The translations under genes were made by a program, and so were the position numbers. Below are positions 1 through 5,047 of a stretch of 5,047 nucleotides of DNA, piece after piece. The first letter of the stretch is position 1, and each line of letters starts with the position of its first letter. Source of the DNA: Thermoguttaceae bacterium (GTDB lineage Bacteria > Planctomycetota > Planctomycetia > Pirellulales > Thermoguttaceae); NCBI GenBank assembly GCA_017549085.1, contig JAFYVO010000136.1, positions 1 to 5,047 on the forward strand, written 5' to 3'. The notes beneath the pieces were generated by a model. That model saw only the letters and a list, made by a program, of their open reading frames with translations, made no database searches and was not told where the DNA came from.

Positions 1-3000
1 AAACGGTTTGCTAAATTCGAGCGTTTGCGCGCTTCCGTCGCCGCGTTTCAGTTCGAAACCGCCGACTCCGTCGATCGTAAATGCTTTAACGCCGCGGGTT
101 GCGAGGTTCGCTTCGCAGTAGTTCCAAACGCGAACGCCCGCGATCTCGACGTCTTTCGGGAAGGAGAAGGAAATCGACGGCGCGCGGTCGTCGACGCCGC
201 TGAAACCGACGCCGGACGAGAGCCAAGAAACGCCTTCAAGACCGCTTGACGCGCGAGAAAGCTCCGGTTCTTTCGCGGAGTCGGCTTTAAAGCTAAGTCC
301 TTTGTCCGCGACGATTGCGAAACCGACTTCGCGCGGCTCGAGCGAAAAATCGCCGATAAGCCAAACGGTCGAAATTTCGCTAAACGGCGTCATTTTCGCG
401 GAGACGAGGCGGATTTCGTTCGTTCCGGTTTGCGCCGACGACGCGACGTCGTAAACGCCGAACGCTCGGTCGAATTTCCAAGCGCCTTCGACGCGTTCGA
501 CTTTTTGGCCGTTGACGTAAACGTCGTAAATATCGGGAGTTTCGATAACGAGACGCAGGTCTGCGATTGGCGCGTCCGACTTTTCAAAACGATAAATCGC
601 CTCGAAGCCGGTTCCTTCCGGAAATTCGCGTTTGATCAGCTCGTCGCGGAACTGCACGCCGTTGTCCCAAGGCGACTTAGGGAAGCCGTTTTGCTTCCAA
701 AGCCAAGCGTTGGCGCGATAAAAGTACTCGTTTTCAATCGTTTTTCCTTGCGTTTTCAGCGTCAGATAATCGAGCGACAAAACGTTGTCGTCCAACGCCT
801 TAACGTCGACGCGGTCGGCAAACTTCCAAGGATCGACGACGAACGCTTCCGCTTTTTTGATAAGCGGCGCTTTGTCGATTTTCTTCGACGCGACAAGCGT
901 TAACGAACCGCAGGCGGGAATCGAGAAGTTAGGGCCTGCAAACGCTTGCCGTTCGCCGGTTTGCGCGTCGAAAAGTTCGAGCCCGGCGTCGGCCCAAGCG
1001 TCCGAAAATTCGAGCGTTCCGGTCGCGTCGGCGTTCATATCGATATTGCAAAGGAAGAGAATAAGAGCGTCTTCCGTTTGACGGGTCAAGTGGAAAATAT
1101 TGTCGGCGTTGGTTTTAGGAACGACGGCGACCGGGGCGGCGGCGCGGGCTTCGGCGACCAACGCGTCGTAATCGAGCTTAACCGTTTTCGCGGCGACGGT
1201 TGCGAACTTGTCGCGGAGGTCTTGCGGCAAGTCGGCGACGAGCGCTCCGTCGATTCGTTCAAGCGGCGCGTCGAGCGAAATCAAGCGCCCGCCGTTGTTT
1301 ACGAACGTCGCCAAGAGTTCGAGCGTTTCCGCGTTGAGGTTTTCTAGGTTCGGCGGCAACACGACCGTTTCATACCCCGCGAACCCGACGCAAAACGTTT
1401 TGCCGTCGACCTTTCCGACGCGTTGGATAATGTCTTCGGAACCGAGGTCGTAATCGGCTTGCGACGCTTCGAGACGGTTCAGCAGGGCGGTAAAGTCGTT
1501 CCCGATTTTGCCGAGTTTTCCGTTTTCGGCGCCCGCGTCGCGTTGGTAGAACCAAGTGGTCGTCGTCGGTTCGAGGAGAAGGAAGCGTTCGCTTGTAAGG
1601 TCGCCGCGCGAAAGGAGATACGACAGACGCTTCCAGTACGTCGCCATCTTGCCGTATTGCTCGAACCAGTCGGAGTGGTACGAGAACGTCTGCGGGTGGT
1701 CGTGCTTGCGGGCGCCGCGAATCGAGACGTAAGAGATATGTTCGTCGGTCGTGTTGACGCCGATCGCGTACGACCAGTCGCCGAGGCGTTTCATATCCTC
1801 GAAGCGCAAGTCGTACCCGCCGGCGCCGTAATTCTCGCTGAGCGTTCGACTTCGGCCCGCCTGACGCGCCGCGGAAATCAGTTCGCGACCGGAGCGAACG
1901 TTCCCGAATTGGGCGTTTACGCCGCGGCTGAACGTGTTCATCAGGAGGTCGATCGACGGGCGTTGACGCCAAAACGCGGTCGCCATATTGTCCGGGCAGT
2001 GGCTCGCGTTCGGCCAACCGTGTTCCCAGTCGTGCCCGGTGTACTCGAGCCCCCATTTCTCGCAGTAGGCGCCTAAAGGCTTGTGCCAGCGGTCGATAAA
2101 GACTTCGAGCGCGGTTCTGTAATAGTCGTAACGGACTTTTTTCCAGTCGCCGACCGGACGTTCGAGGGAATTGAGACGCGACAAGAGGTCGTACCCGCGA
2201 CGCTTTTTGAACTCTTCCGGCAAGTCCGCCGTCCACGAAAGTCCGCCTGCGGGCGTGATTTGCGGTTCGTCGGTAAAGGCGCCGGGGATGCGTTTGCCGA
2301 ACTCGTCGCCGAAATGTTTGCGGTACGCTTCGTGAGTAACGCCGATAAACGCGTCGACGACGCCGGGTCGCATCAGGTCGACGTAAGTCTTGCCGCCGTA
2401 CCATTGCGACGCTCCGGCGAGGCGTTGGCGGGCGACGACCCAACGCTCGGCGTCGGCGGAGAGCGCGGGAATAGGTTGGCCGTTTTCTTTCGCGGCGAGG
2501 ATTTCGGCGCTGCGGTCGCGAGCGGAACCGTCGTTAAGTTCTTCGAGAACGTAGATTACGTTGGCGCCCGCCGACCATTTGCCGTCCTTGTCGACGAGAG
2601 CGTCGAGCGCTTGCGTTTCGAGCCCGACGCCGCGCGATTCCGGCATACGGTCGGGAACGAAACCGCCCGCAAAGCCCGACGGATAAGAGTTTTCGTCGTA
2701 AATCCAAACGTTCATATCGAGCTTTTTCGCTTCGTCGAGCGCGGCGCCCCAAAGCGCGAACCAATCGTCGGAGAGATACGGCGTCGCAAGACCCGGGCGC
2801 GGGTGAACGAAAACTTGCTCGACGTCTTGCGACGCGAGGTCGCGAATCGTTTGCCTAACTTGTTCTTCGGTAAGGAGATCGTTCCAAGTCCAAAGCGGAG
2901 CGGTCGCGAACTCTTTCCCGGGGTCGGCGAAGTTTTGGCGAATTTCAGCCAGCGGCGTCGCTTCGATTTTGTTCAGCTTCGAGTCGGTCGGGAGGTAATT

Positions 3001-3141
3001 CGGGTCGTATTCGATTTTCGCAAACTTCGGCGGCGCGACGCTTTGCGCGAAAGTCGGCGACGCGAAGAACGTCGGCGCGCAAAGAGCGGTCGAGAGGACG
3101 AGCGTTTGAAGGAGCGAACGTTGGAGGCGAGGGCGCTTCAT
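1..3141 (-). CDS. Secreted GH106-like glycoside hydrolase (alpha-L-rhamnosidase-related), C-terminus beyond the window
   Basis: An open frame of 1047 codons starts at ATG 3141 with a GGAG ribosome site 8 nt upstream and runs off the left edge. Residues 1-32 form a signal peptide: a basic start (MKRPRLQR), a hydrophobic core and a likely cut after TFA32. The barrel region carries hallmarks of GH106-like enzymes: PLWTWND (82-88), HPRPGL, WIYDENSYPSGFAGG (146-160), FTDEP (289-293), GHDWEHGW (369-376) and SENYGAGGYD (435-444). E292, E373 and E436 are candidate catalytic or metal-binding carboxylates; this is inference. Around 560-640, ETVVLPP and NNGG resemble the amidotransferase-like domain of large glycosidases. 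Next come a beta-sandwich (DVYVNG near 877, VWLIGDF near 926-932) and a discoidin-like end (VRVWNY near 1003-1008). Characterised GH106 enzymes are about 1,100 residues, so little is probably missing. Rhamnosidase activity is the family expectation; related glycosidases share these motifs and the substrate cannot be read from sequence. Confidence 0.9.
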   Translation of the reverse strand, partial: MKRPRLQRSLLQTLVLSTALCAPTFFASPTFAQSVAPPKFAKIEYDPNYLPTDSKLNKIEATPLAEIRQNFADPGKEFATAPLWTWNDLLTEEQVRQTIRDLASQDVEQVFVHPRPGLATPYLSDDWFALWGAALDEAKKLDMNVWIYDENSYPSGFAGGFVPDRMPESRGVGLETQALDALVDKDGKWSAGANVIYVLEELNDGSARDRSAEILAAKENGQPIPALSADAERWVVARQRLAGASQWYGGKTYVDLMRPGVVDAFIGVTHEAYRKHFGDEFGKRIPGAFTDEPQITPAGGLSWTADLPEEFKKRRGYDLLSRLNSLERPVGDWKKVRYDYYRTALEVFIDRWHKPLGAYCEKWGLEYTGHDWEHGWPNASHCPDNMATAFWRQRPSIDLLMNTFSRGVNAQFGNVRSGRELISAARQAGRSRTLSENYGAGGYDLRFEDMKRLGDWSYAIGVNTTDEHISYVSIRGARKHDHPQTFSYHSDWFEQYGKMATYWKRLSYLLSRGDLTSERFLLLEPTTTTWFYQRDAGAENGKLGKIGNDFTALLNRLEASQADYDLGSEDIIQRVGKVDGKTFCVGFAGYETVVLPPNLENLNAETLELLATFVNNGGRLISLDAPLERIDGALVADLPQDLRDKFATVAAKTVKLDYDALVAEARAAAPVAVVPKTNADNIFHLTRQTEDALILFLCNIDMNADATGTLEFSDAWADAGLELFDAQTGERQAFAGPNFSIPACGSLTLVASKKIDKAPLIKKAEAFVVDPWKFADRVDVKALDDNVLSLDYLTLKTQGKTIENEYFYRANAWLWKQNGFPKSPWDNGVQFRDELIKREFPEGTGFEAIYRFEKSDAPIADLRLVIETPDIYDVYVNGQKVERVEGAWKFDRAFGVYDVASSAQTGTNEIRLVSAKMTPFSEISTVWLIGDFSLEPREVGFAIVADKGLSFKADSAKEPELSRASSGLEGVSWLSSGVGFSGVDDRAPSISFSFPKDVEIAGVRVWNYCEANLATRGVKAFTIDGVGGFELKRGDGSAQTLEFSKPF

Positions 3142-3149
3142 TGTGTAAA

Positions 3150-3153
3150 CTCC
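3150..3153 (-). promoter_or_regulatory. Ribosome binding site of the glycoside hydrolase
   Basis: GGAG on the minus strand lies 8 nt before the ATG at 3141. This is near-ideal Shine-Dalgarno spacing and it fixes the start directly ahead of the signal peptide. Confidence 0.75.
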
Positions 3154-3166
3154 GGGTTAAAGGAAG

Positions 3167-3262
3167 GACGCGGCGTCGGTTGCAAGTCGCGTCGTCGAAA
3201 GTTTTACATTGTTTGGTTGAGTGCGGCGCAAGTCGGCGGAGCGAACGAGCGACGCGGCGTCG
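3167..3262. repeat. Two copies of a short dyad GACG-CGG-CGTC in the 140-bp intergenic gap
   Basis: The same 11-bp hairpin-forming word occurs at 3167-3177 and 3251-3261, the second extended by one pair (3250-3262). Neither is followed by a T-tract on the minus strand, so these are not convincing terminators. They could be operator-like sites flanking the possible promoter, but GACG/CGTC words are so common in this DNA that coincidence is plausible. Confidence 0.25.
3203..3231 (-). promoter_or_regulatory. Possible weak promoter upstream of the glycoside hydrolase
   Basis: On the minus strand TTGCGC (3226-3231) and TGTAAA (3203-3208) are separated by 17 nt, a sigma70-like layout with 3/6 and 4/6 consensus matches. 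It lies 60-90 nt before the hydrolase ATG. The match is weak and could be chance; the hydrolase may instead be read from the upstream promoter. Confidence 0.25.
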
Positions 3263-3281
3263 ATTGGAGGCGTCGAGGCGG

Positions 3282-4178
3282 TTACTCTTCGTCGAACTCG
3301 TCTTCGTCGACGTAGCCCCAATACTCGTCGTAAAGCGTCCCGGCGTCGGACGTTACGTTCTCGTCTTGAATGGAGCGCAGGCGACCTTTCGCGGTTTGCA
3401 GGTTTTTGCGTTGCGCGGCGATTTTGTTCGCGGCGGCGAGGAATTGGCGCAACGCGGCGCCGACTTGCGCGTCGCCGTCCGGTTCGAACATGCCGAACGT
3501 CTCGGGGAGCGCGAAATCGTCCTTAGGCGTTACGTAACCGTCGTTTAGCGCGTCGCGGATTTGCTCGCGAACGTCCGTGTCGCCGATTTCCTCGTAAGTT
3601 TGCGCGATTCGGTCGAACTCGTTCAAAAGTTGCAACAGCGGTTTTTTAATCGAGTTACGACGCTTTTGGGTTTGCTGCTTCGGGATATTCTTCCAAGGAT
3701 CGACGAGCGAGTAAGGAAAATTTTCGTTATGATAGCTTTCCCACCATATTTCCTGTTCTCGCGTTCTGCTAATTTCGTCCCAATCCGCCCAATTCGGCTC
3801 TTCGTGCGGGACGACTTCCGCCGGCGGCGTCGGCTCCGTGTCGCTGGAATCCGTCCAACCAGTTTCCCAACGGCTCAAAAGGACGGCCATTCCGGCGCAA
3901 GCTATAAGCGTTTCGCCGTTGGGGCAATTTTTATATTCGTCGGGAAGAATCGGACCGACGGTGCGACGTTCCGGGCCCTCCGGCGCGTAAACGTTCGTGC
4001 CAACCGTCCAAATCTTTTGTTTCCATGGCCTGTAAAACTCGCAACGTTTTGTTATCGGCGGTTCGCGGTAACGTTCCGGCGGCTCGACGTTTCCAACGAC
4101 GCGCACTACGTCGTCGGCTCGATGGCGACTGAGGAGAAAATGGTTGACATACGCGTGAAACTGCGTCGGCAAACGCAA
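3282..4178 (-). CDS. Hypothetical protein, about 298 residues or slightly longer, no family recognised
   Basis: I do not recognise this protein. The frame ends at TAA 3282-3284. The first conventional in-frame start is TTG at 4178, with no good ribosome site. The frame stays open and coding-like (about 25 more codons, including LRLFEGSFAEPLETQDV) back to the UGA that ends the preceding ORF, so the real start may be a CTG further up, or translation may continue through the UGA. From the TTG, residues 30-80 are proline- and charge-rich, 110-135 look like an acidic linker, and 145-165 are rich in Trp/Tyr. Residues 170-180 are basic (KRRNSIKKP), 180-212 and 238-270 look helical, possibly coiled coil, and the tail is very acidic (DEDEFDEE). 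No signal peptide or convincing membrane segment is seen. Codon use matches the hydrolase. The antisense ORF on the plus strand is in codon-mirrored register and is a shadow. Confidence 0.62.
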   Translation of the reverse strand: MRLPTQFHAYVNHFLLSRHRADDVVRVVGNVEPPERYREPPITKRCEFYRPWKQKIWTVGTNVYAPEGPERRTVGPILPDEYKNCPNGETLIACAGMAVLLSRWETGWTDSSDTEPTPPAEVVPHEEPNWADWDEISRTREQEIWWESYHNENFPYSLVDPWKNIPKQQTQKRRNSIKKPLLQLLNEFDRIAQTYEEIGDTDVREQIRDALNDGYVTPKDDFALPETFGMFEPDGDAQVGAALRQFLAAANKIAAQRKNLQTAKGRLRSIQDENVTSDAGTLYDEYWGYVDEDEFDEE

Positions 4179-4253
4179 AACGTCTTGCGTTTCCAGCGGT
4201 TCGGCAAACGAACCTTCGAACAGGCGAAGGAGCAGGCGGCGTCGGCCTTGGTT

Positions 4254-4484
4254 TCAGTCGGGGAGCAGAATTTCGTAAACGACTTGCCCGTAAATATATC
4301 CGCGAGGCGAGACGACGGGGCGCTCCTCCTTAGTCCACCAGCCTTCAACATAACTGGGGCGAACTTCGCAGTAACGCTCGGTGGAAATTTCGAAAACGTC
4401 GCCGAGTTTTAAGCAAAGTCGAATGATTTCCTTGTCGGTAATATTGGTCGACGGGAGGCGCGGATCGTTGCATTCGTATTTCAT
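4254..4484 (-). CDS. Small hypothetical protein, 76 residues
   Basis: This ORF starts at ATG 4484 with AAGGA 8 nt upstream and ends with TGA at 4254-4256. A longer in-frame start at 4682 exists, but it would span the predicted promoter and leader, so I reject it. The protein begins MKYECNDPRLPSTNITDKEI, has a predicted helix (KEIIRLCLKLGD), then a Trp/Tyr-rich, probably beta-strand half containing EGWWTKEE and GYIYGQVVYEILLPD. It has two Cys residues (5 and about 29) plus one in ERYCEV, with no obvious metal-binding spacing, and no signal peptide or membrane segment. It is the first gene after the strong promoter. The next ORF continues in the same frame after the stop, so this may be the N-terminal part of one protein of about 400 residues split by UGA. 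No family recognised. Confidence 0.6.
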   Translation of the reverse strand: MKYECNDPRLPSTNITDKEIIRLCLKLGDVFEISTERYCEVRPSYVEGWWTKEERPVVSPRGYIYGQVVYEILLPD

Positions 4485-4616
4485 TGGGCGTTTCCTTAGA
4501 AATAAATTTCGGCGTCGCTTAATGTTGCGACGGCGCGAACGTTTCTTCCGCGACGTCGGTTCGCCGATTTTTCGCTCGACGTTCTCGGCGATTCGGCAAG
4601 GCGTCGCCAACCTTGC
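4485..4616 (-). promoter_or_regulatory. Long structured 5' leader of the unknown operon
   Basis: From the start point inferred from the promoter (about 4616) to ATG 4484 there are about 130 nt. In transcript order three hairpins can be drawn. GCAAGG pairs with CCTTGC (4596-4616), beginning almost at the predicted 5' end. TCGCCGA pairs with TCGGCGA (4561-4591). CGTCGC pairs with GCGACG around an 8-nt loop (4513-4532). An AT-rich stretch with the ribosome site follows. I recognise no known riboswitch or ribosomal-protein leader. The folds are read by eye and the DNA is rich in self-complementary GCGACG words, so function is not shown. Confidence 0.4.
4493..4497 (-). promoter_or_regulatory. Ribosome binding site of the 76-residue protein
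   Basis: AAGGA on the minus strand lies 8 nt upstream of ATG 4484. It decides this start over the longer in-frame ORF, whose extra N-terminus would be basic and low-complexity and would cover promoter and leader sequence. Confidence 0.75.
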
Positions 4617-4622
4617 GCTTTC

Positions 4623-4651
4623 ATTATACCGACGCGCGACGCCGTTTGCAA
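4623..4651 (-). promoter_or_regulatory. Strong sigma70-type promoter for the two unknown genes
   Basis: On the minus strand TTGCAA (4646-4651; 4/6 to the -35 consensus) is followed after exactly 17 nt by TATAAT (4623-4628; 6/6 to the -10). Transcription should begin near 4616. The sequence upstream of the -35 (4652-4687) is almost pure A/T plus pyrimidine-rich on the transcribed sense and could act as an UP-like element, though part of it is also the T-tract of the upstream terminator. Confidence 0.82.
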
Positions 4652-4680
4652 GAAAATAAACGAGAAAGAAAGAAAAAGGC

Positions 4681-4721
4681 AAAAAAATCGCCGCGCTTCG
4701 TTTTGCGACGAAAACGCGGCG
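4681..4721 (-). terminator. Intrinsic terminator ending the transcript from 4722 onward
   Basis: On the minus strand a 7-bp stem (CGCCGCG with CGCGGCG, arms at 4689-4695 and 4715-4721) has an inner 5-bp extension (TTCGT with ACGAA), then one A and seven T (4681-4687). It lies 24 nt past the TAG that ends the segment at 4746, so some minus-strand transcript normally ends here. It also insulates the promoter at 4623-4651. Confidence 0.75.
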
Positions 4722-4745
4722 TTCGACAAGACGTCGTCAACGCGT

Positions 4746-4982
4746 CTAACGACGGCGCTTCGTTCGCGCGTCGGCCAACGTAACGCCCAATTTTTCAAGG
4801 GTTCGCGCCTCCGCTCGGAAATCGCGACCCAGCAGAGCGCCGCCGATCGAAATCAACGCGCCGAAGAGTCAAGGAACGCTTAAAGAACGCGGTTCGAGCG
4901 CTTTGCCGGAACGCCCCGCCCTCGCCGCCGCCCGCCGACGCGCTTCCCCGTCTCGTTTAACGAGCGTCGCCGCCGTTTGCAC
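4746..4982 (-). pseudogene. Possible UGA-interrupted gene or remnant with one membrane-like segment
   Basis: From GTG 4982 (or TTG 5000) the minus strand reads coding-like codons, including TLVKRDGEARRRAAA and SGKALEPRSLSVP, then meets TGA at 4869-4871. The same frame continues as a hydrophobic run, LFGALISIGGALLG, and a charged end, LEKLGVTLADARTKRRR, to TAG at 4746-4748. A terminator follows directly, which supports this strand. I see no ribosome site, and the terminator at 4999-5029 sits immediately upstream, so initiation is unexplained. Options are a gene broken by a nonsense change, a small protein of about 36 residues from TTG 4856, a UGA readthrough product, or chance. The stretch 4722-4998 holds nothing else that I can support; I saw no tRNA, tmRNA, SRP or RNase P signature. 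Confidence 0.3.
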
Positions 4983-4998
4983 CCAAACCGCAAGACGC

Positions 4999-5029
4999 AA
5001 AAAAAGGACGCGTCCGACTCGACGCGTCC
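4999..5029 (-). terminator. Strong intrinsic terminator of a gene to the right
   Basis: A perfect 9-bp stem (GGACGCGTC at 5006-5014 with GACGCGTCC at 5021-5029, 6-nt loop) is followed on the minus strand by seven T (4999-5005). Its gene must lie at or beyond the right edge; 5030-5047 shows no clear stop codon for it. Confidence 0.85.
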
Positions 5030-5047
5030 TCCAAAGCGAAAAGCGCA

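Noticed and set aside
1370..2443. Minus-strand ORF of 357 codons
   Set aside because: It is out of frame inside the hydrolase gene, and its product is extremely Arg-rich and low in complexity, as expected for a shifted reading of GC-rich coding DNA.
2083..3315. Plus-strand ORF of 410 codons, and other long plus-strand ORFs (430-903, 946-1347, 1423-2076)
   Set aside because: All lie in codon-mirrored register opposite the hydrolase. Because that gene avoids TTA, CTA and TCA codons, its complement stays open by default. Their products are Arg/Val/Phe-rich with no recognisable motifs.
4106..4351. A +1 frameshift at GAC-TGA-A joining the 76-residue ORF to the overlapping 81-codon frame
   Set aside because: The sequence recalls the RF2 frameshift site only loosely (no CTT-TGA-C and no upstream Shine-Dalgarno-like stimulator), and the product would be Cys- and Arg-rich and end soon, at 4106.
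3561..4412. Plus-strand ORF of 283 codons, unbroken across the UGA region
   Set aside because: It mirrors the minus-strand frame codon for codon, starts at TTG without a ribosome site and is Arg/Phe-rich. The minus strand has the promoter, AAGGA-ATG start and a more natural protein. Some doubt remains because the minus frame contains a stop.
4496..4798. Minus-strand ORF of 100 codons
   Set aside because: It runs through the terminator, promoter and leader in a frame different from the better coding-like segment, starts at TTG without a ribosome site and shows no motif.
1..5047. CRISPR arrays, tRNA/rRNA genes, insertion sequences, attachment sites
   Set aside because: No regularly spaced direct repeats, cloverleaf or CCA-ended tRNA pattern, transposase motifs or terminal inverted repeats were seen. 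The repeated GACG/CGTCG words reflect codon and base bias across the whole window.

Overview
The window (about 57% G+C by eye, dense in CGTCG/GACG words) is bacterial, and everything I can support reads on the minus strand. A secreted GH106-like glycoside hydrolase, a strong sigma70-type promoter and intrinsic terminators fit a polysaccharide-degrading bacterium. A gut or environmental Planctomycetota/PVC-type or Bacteroidota-like degrader is a guess from composition and gene type only; there is no phylogenetic marker here.

Layout, read in the direction of transcription (right to left). The right edge holds a strong intrinsic terminator (4999-5029) for a gene lying mostly or wholly outside the window. 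Next, 4722-4998 holds a short, coding-like but UGA-interrupted segment, closed by a second intrinsic terminator (4681-4721). Just downstream is a near-consensus promoter (4623-4651) and a leader of about 130 nt with three predicted hairpins. This leads into a 76-residue unknown protein (4254-4484) and then, in the same reading frame after a single UGA, an unknown protein of about 300 residues (3282-4178). After a 140-bp gap comes the largest gene, a signal-peptide-bearing GH106-like (alpha-L-rhamnosidase-related) glycoside hydrolase, which starts at 3141 and runs off the left edge (1047 codons visible).

The promoter at 4623-4651 should drive the two unknown genes. It may also read into the hydrolase, because no U-tract terminator is visible at 3142-3281, although a weak internal promoter is possible there. 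The hydrolase would act outside the cytoplasm on rhamnose-containing or related glycans. The two upstream proteins have no recognisable function, and no known defence, mobile or secretion system is visible.

The features most worth a second look are the single in-frame UGA separating the two unknown ORFs, which is followed by a perfect 6-bp hairpin, a similar UGA interruption in the segment at 4746-4982, and the structured leader. None of these proves a new system. Ordinary explanations (separate genes, nonsense mutation, assembly error) remain the most likely.
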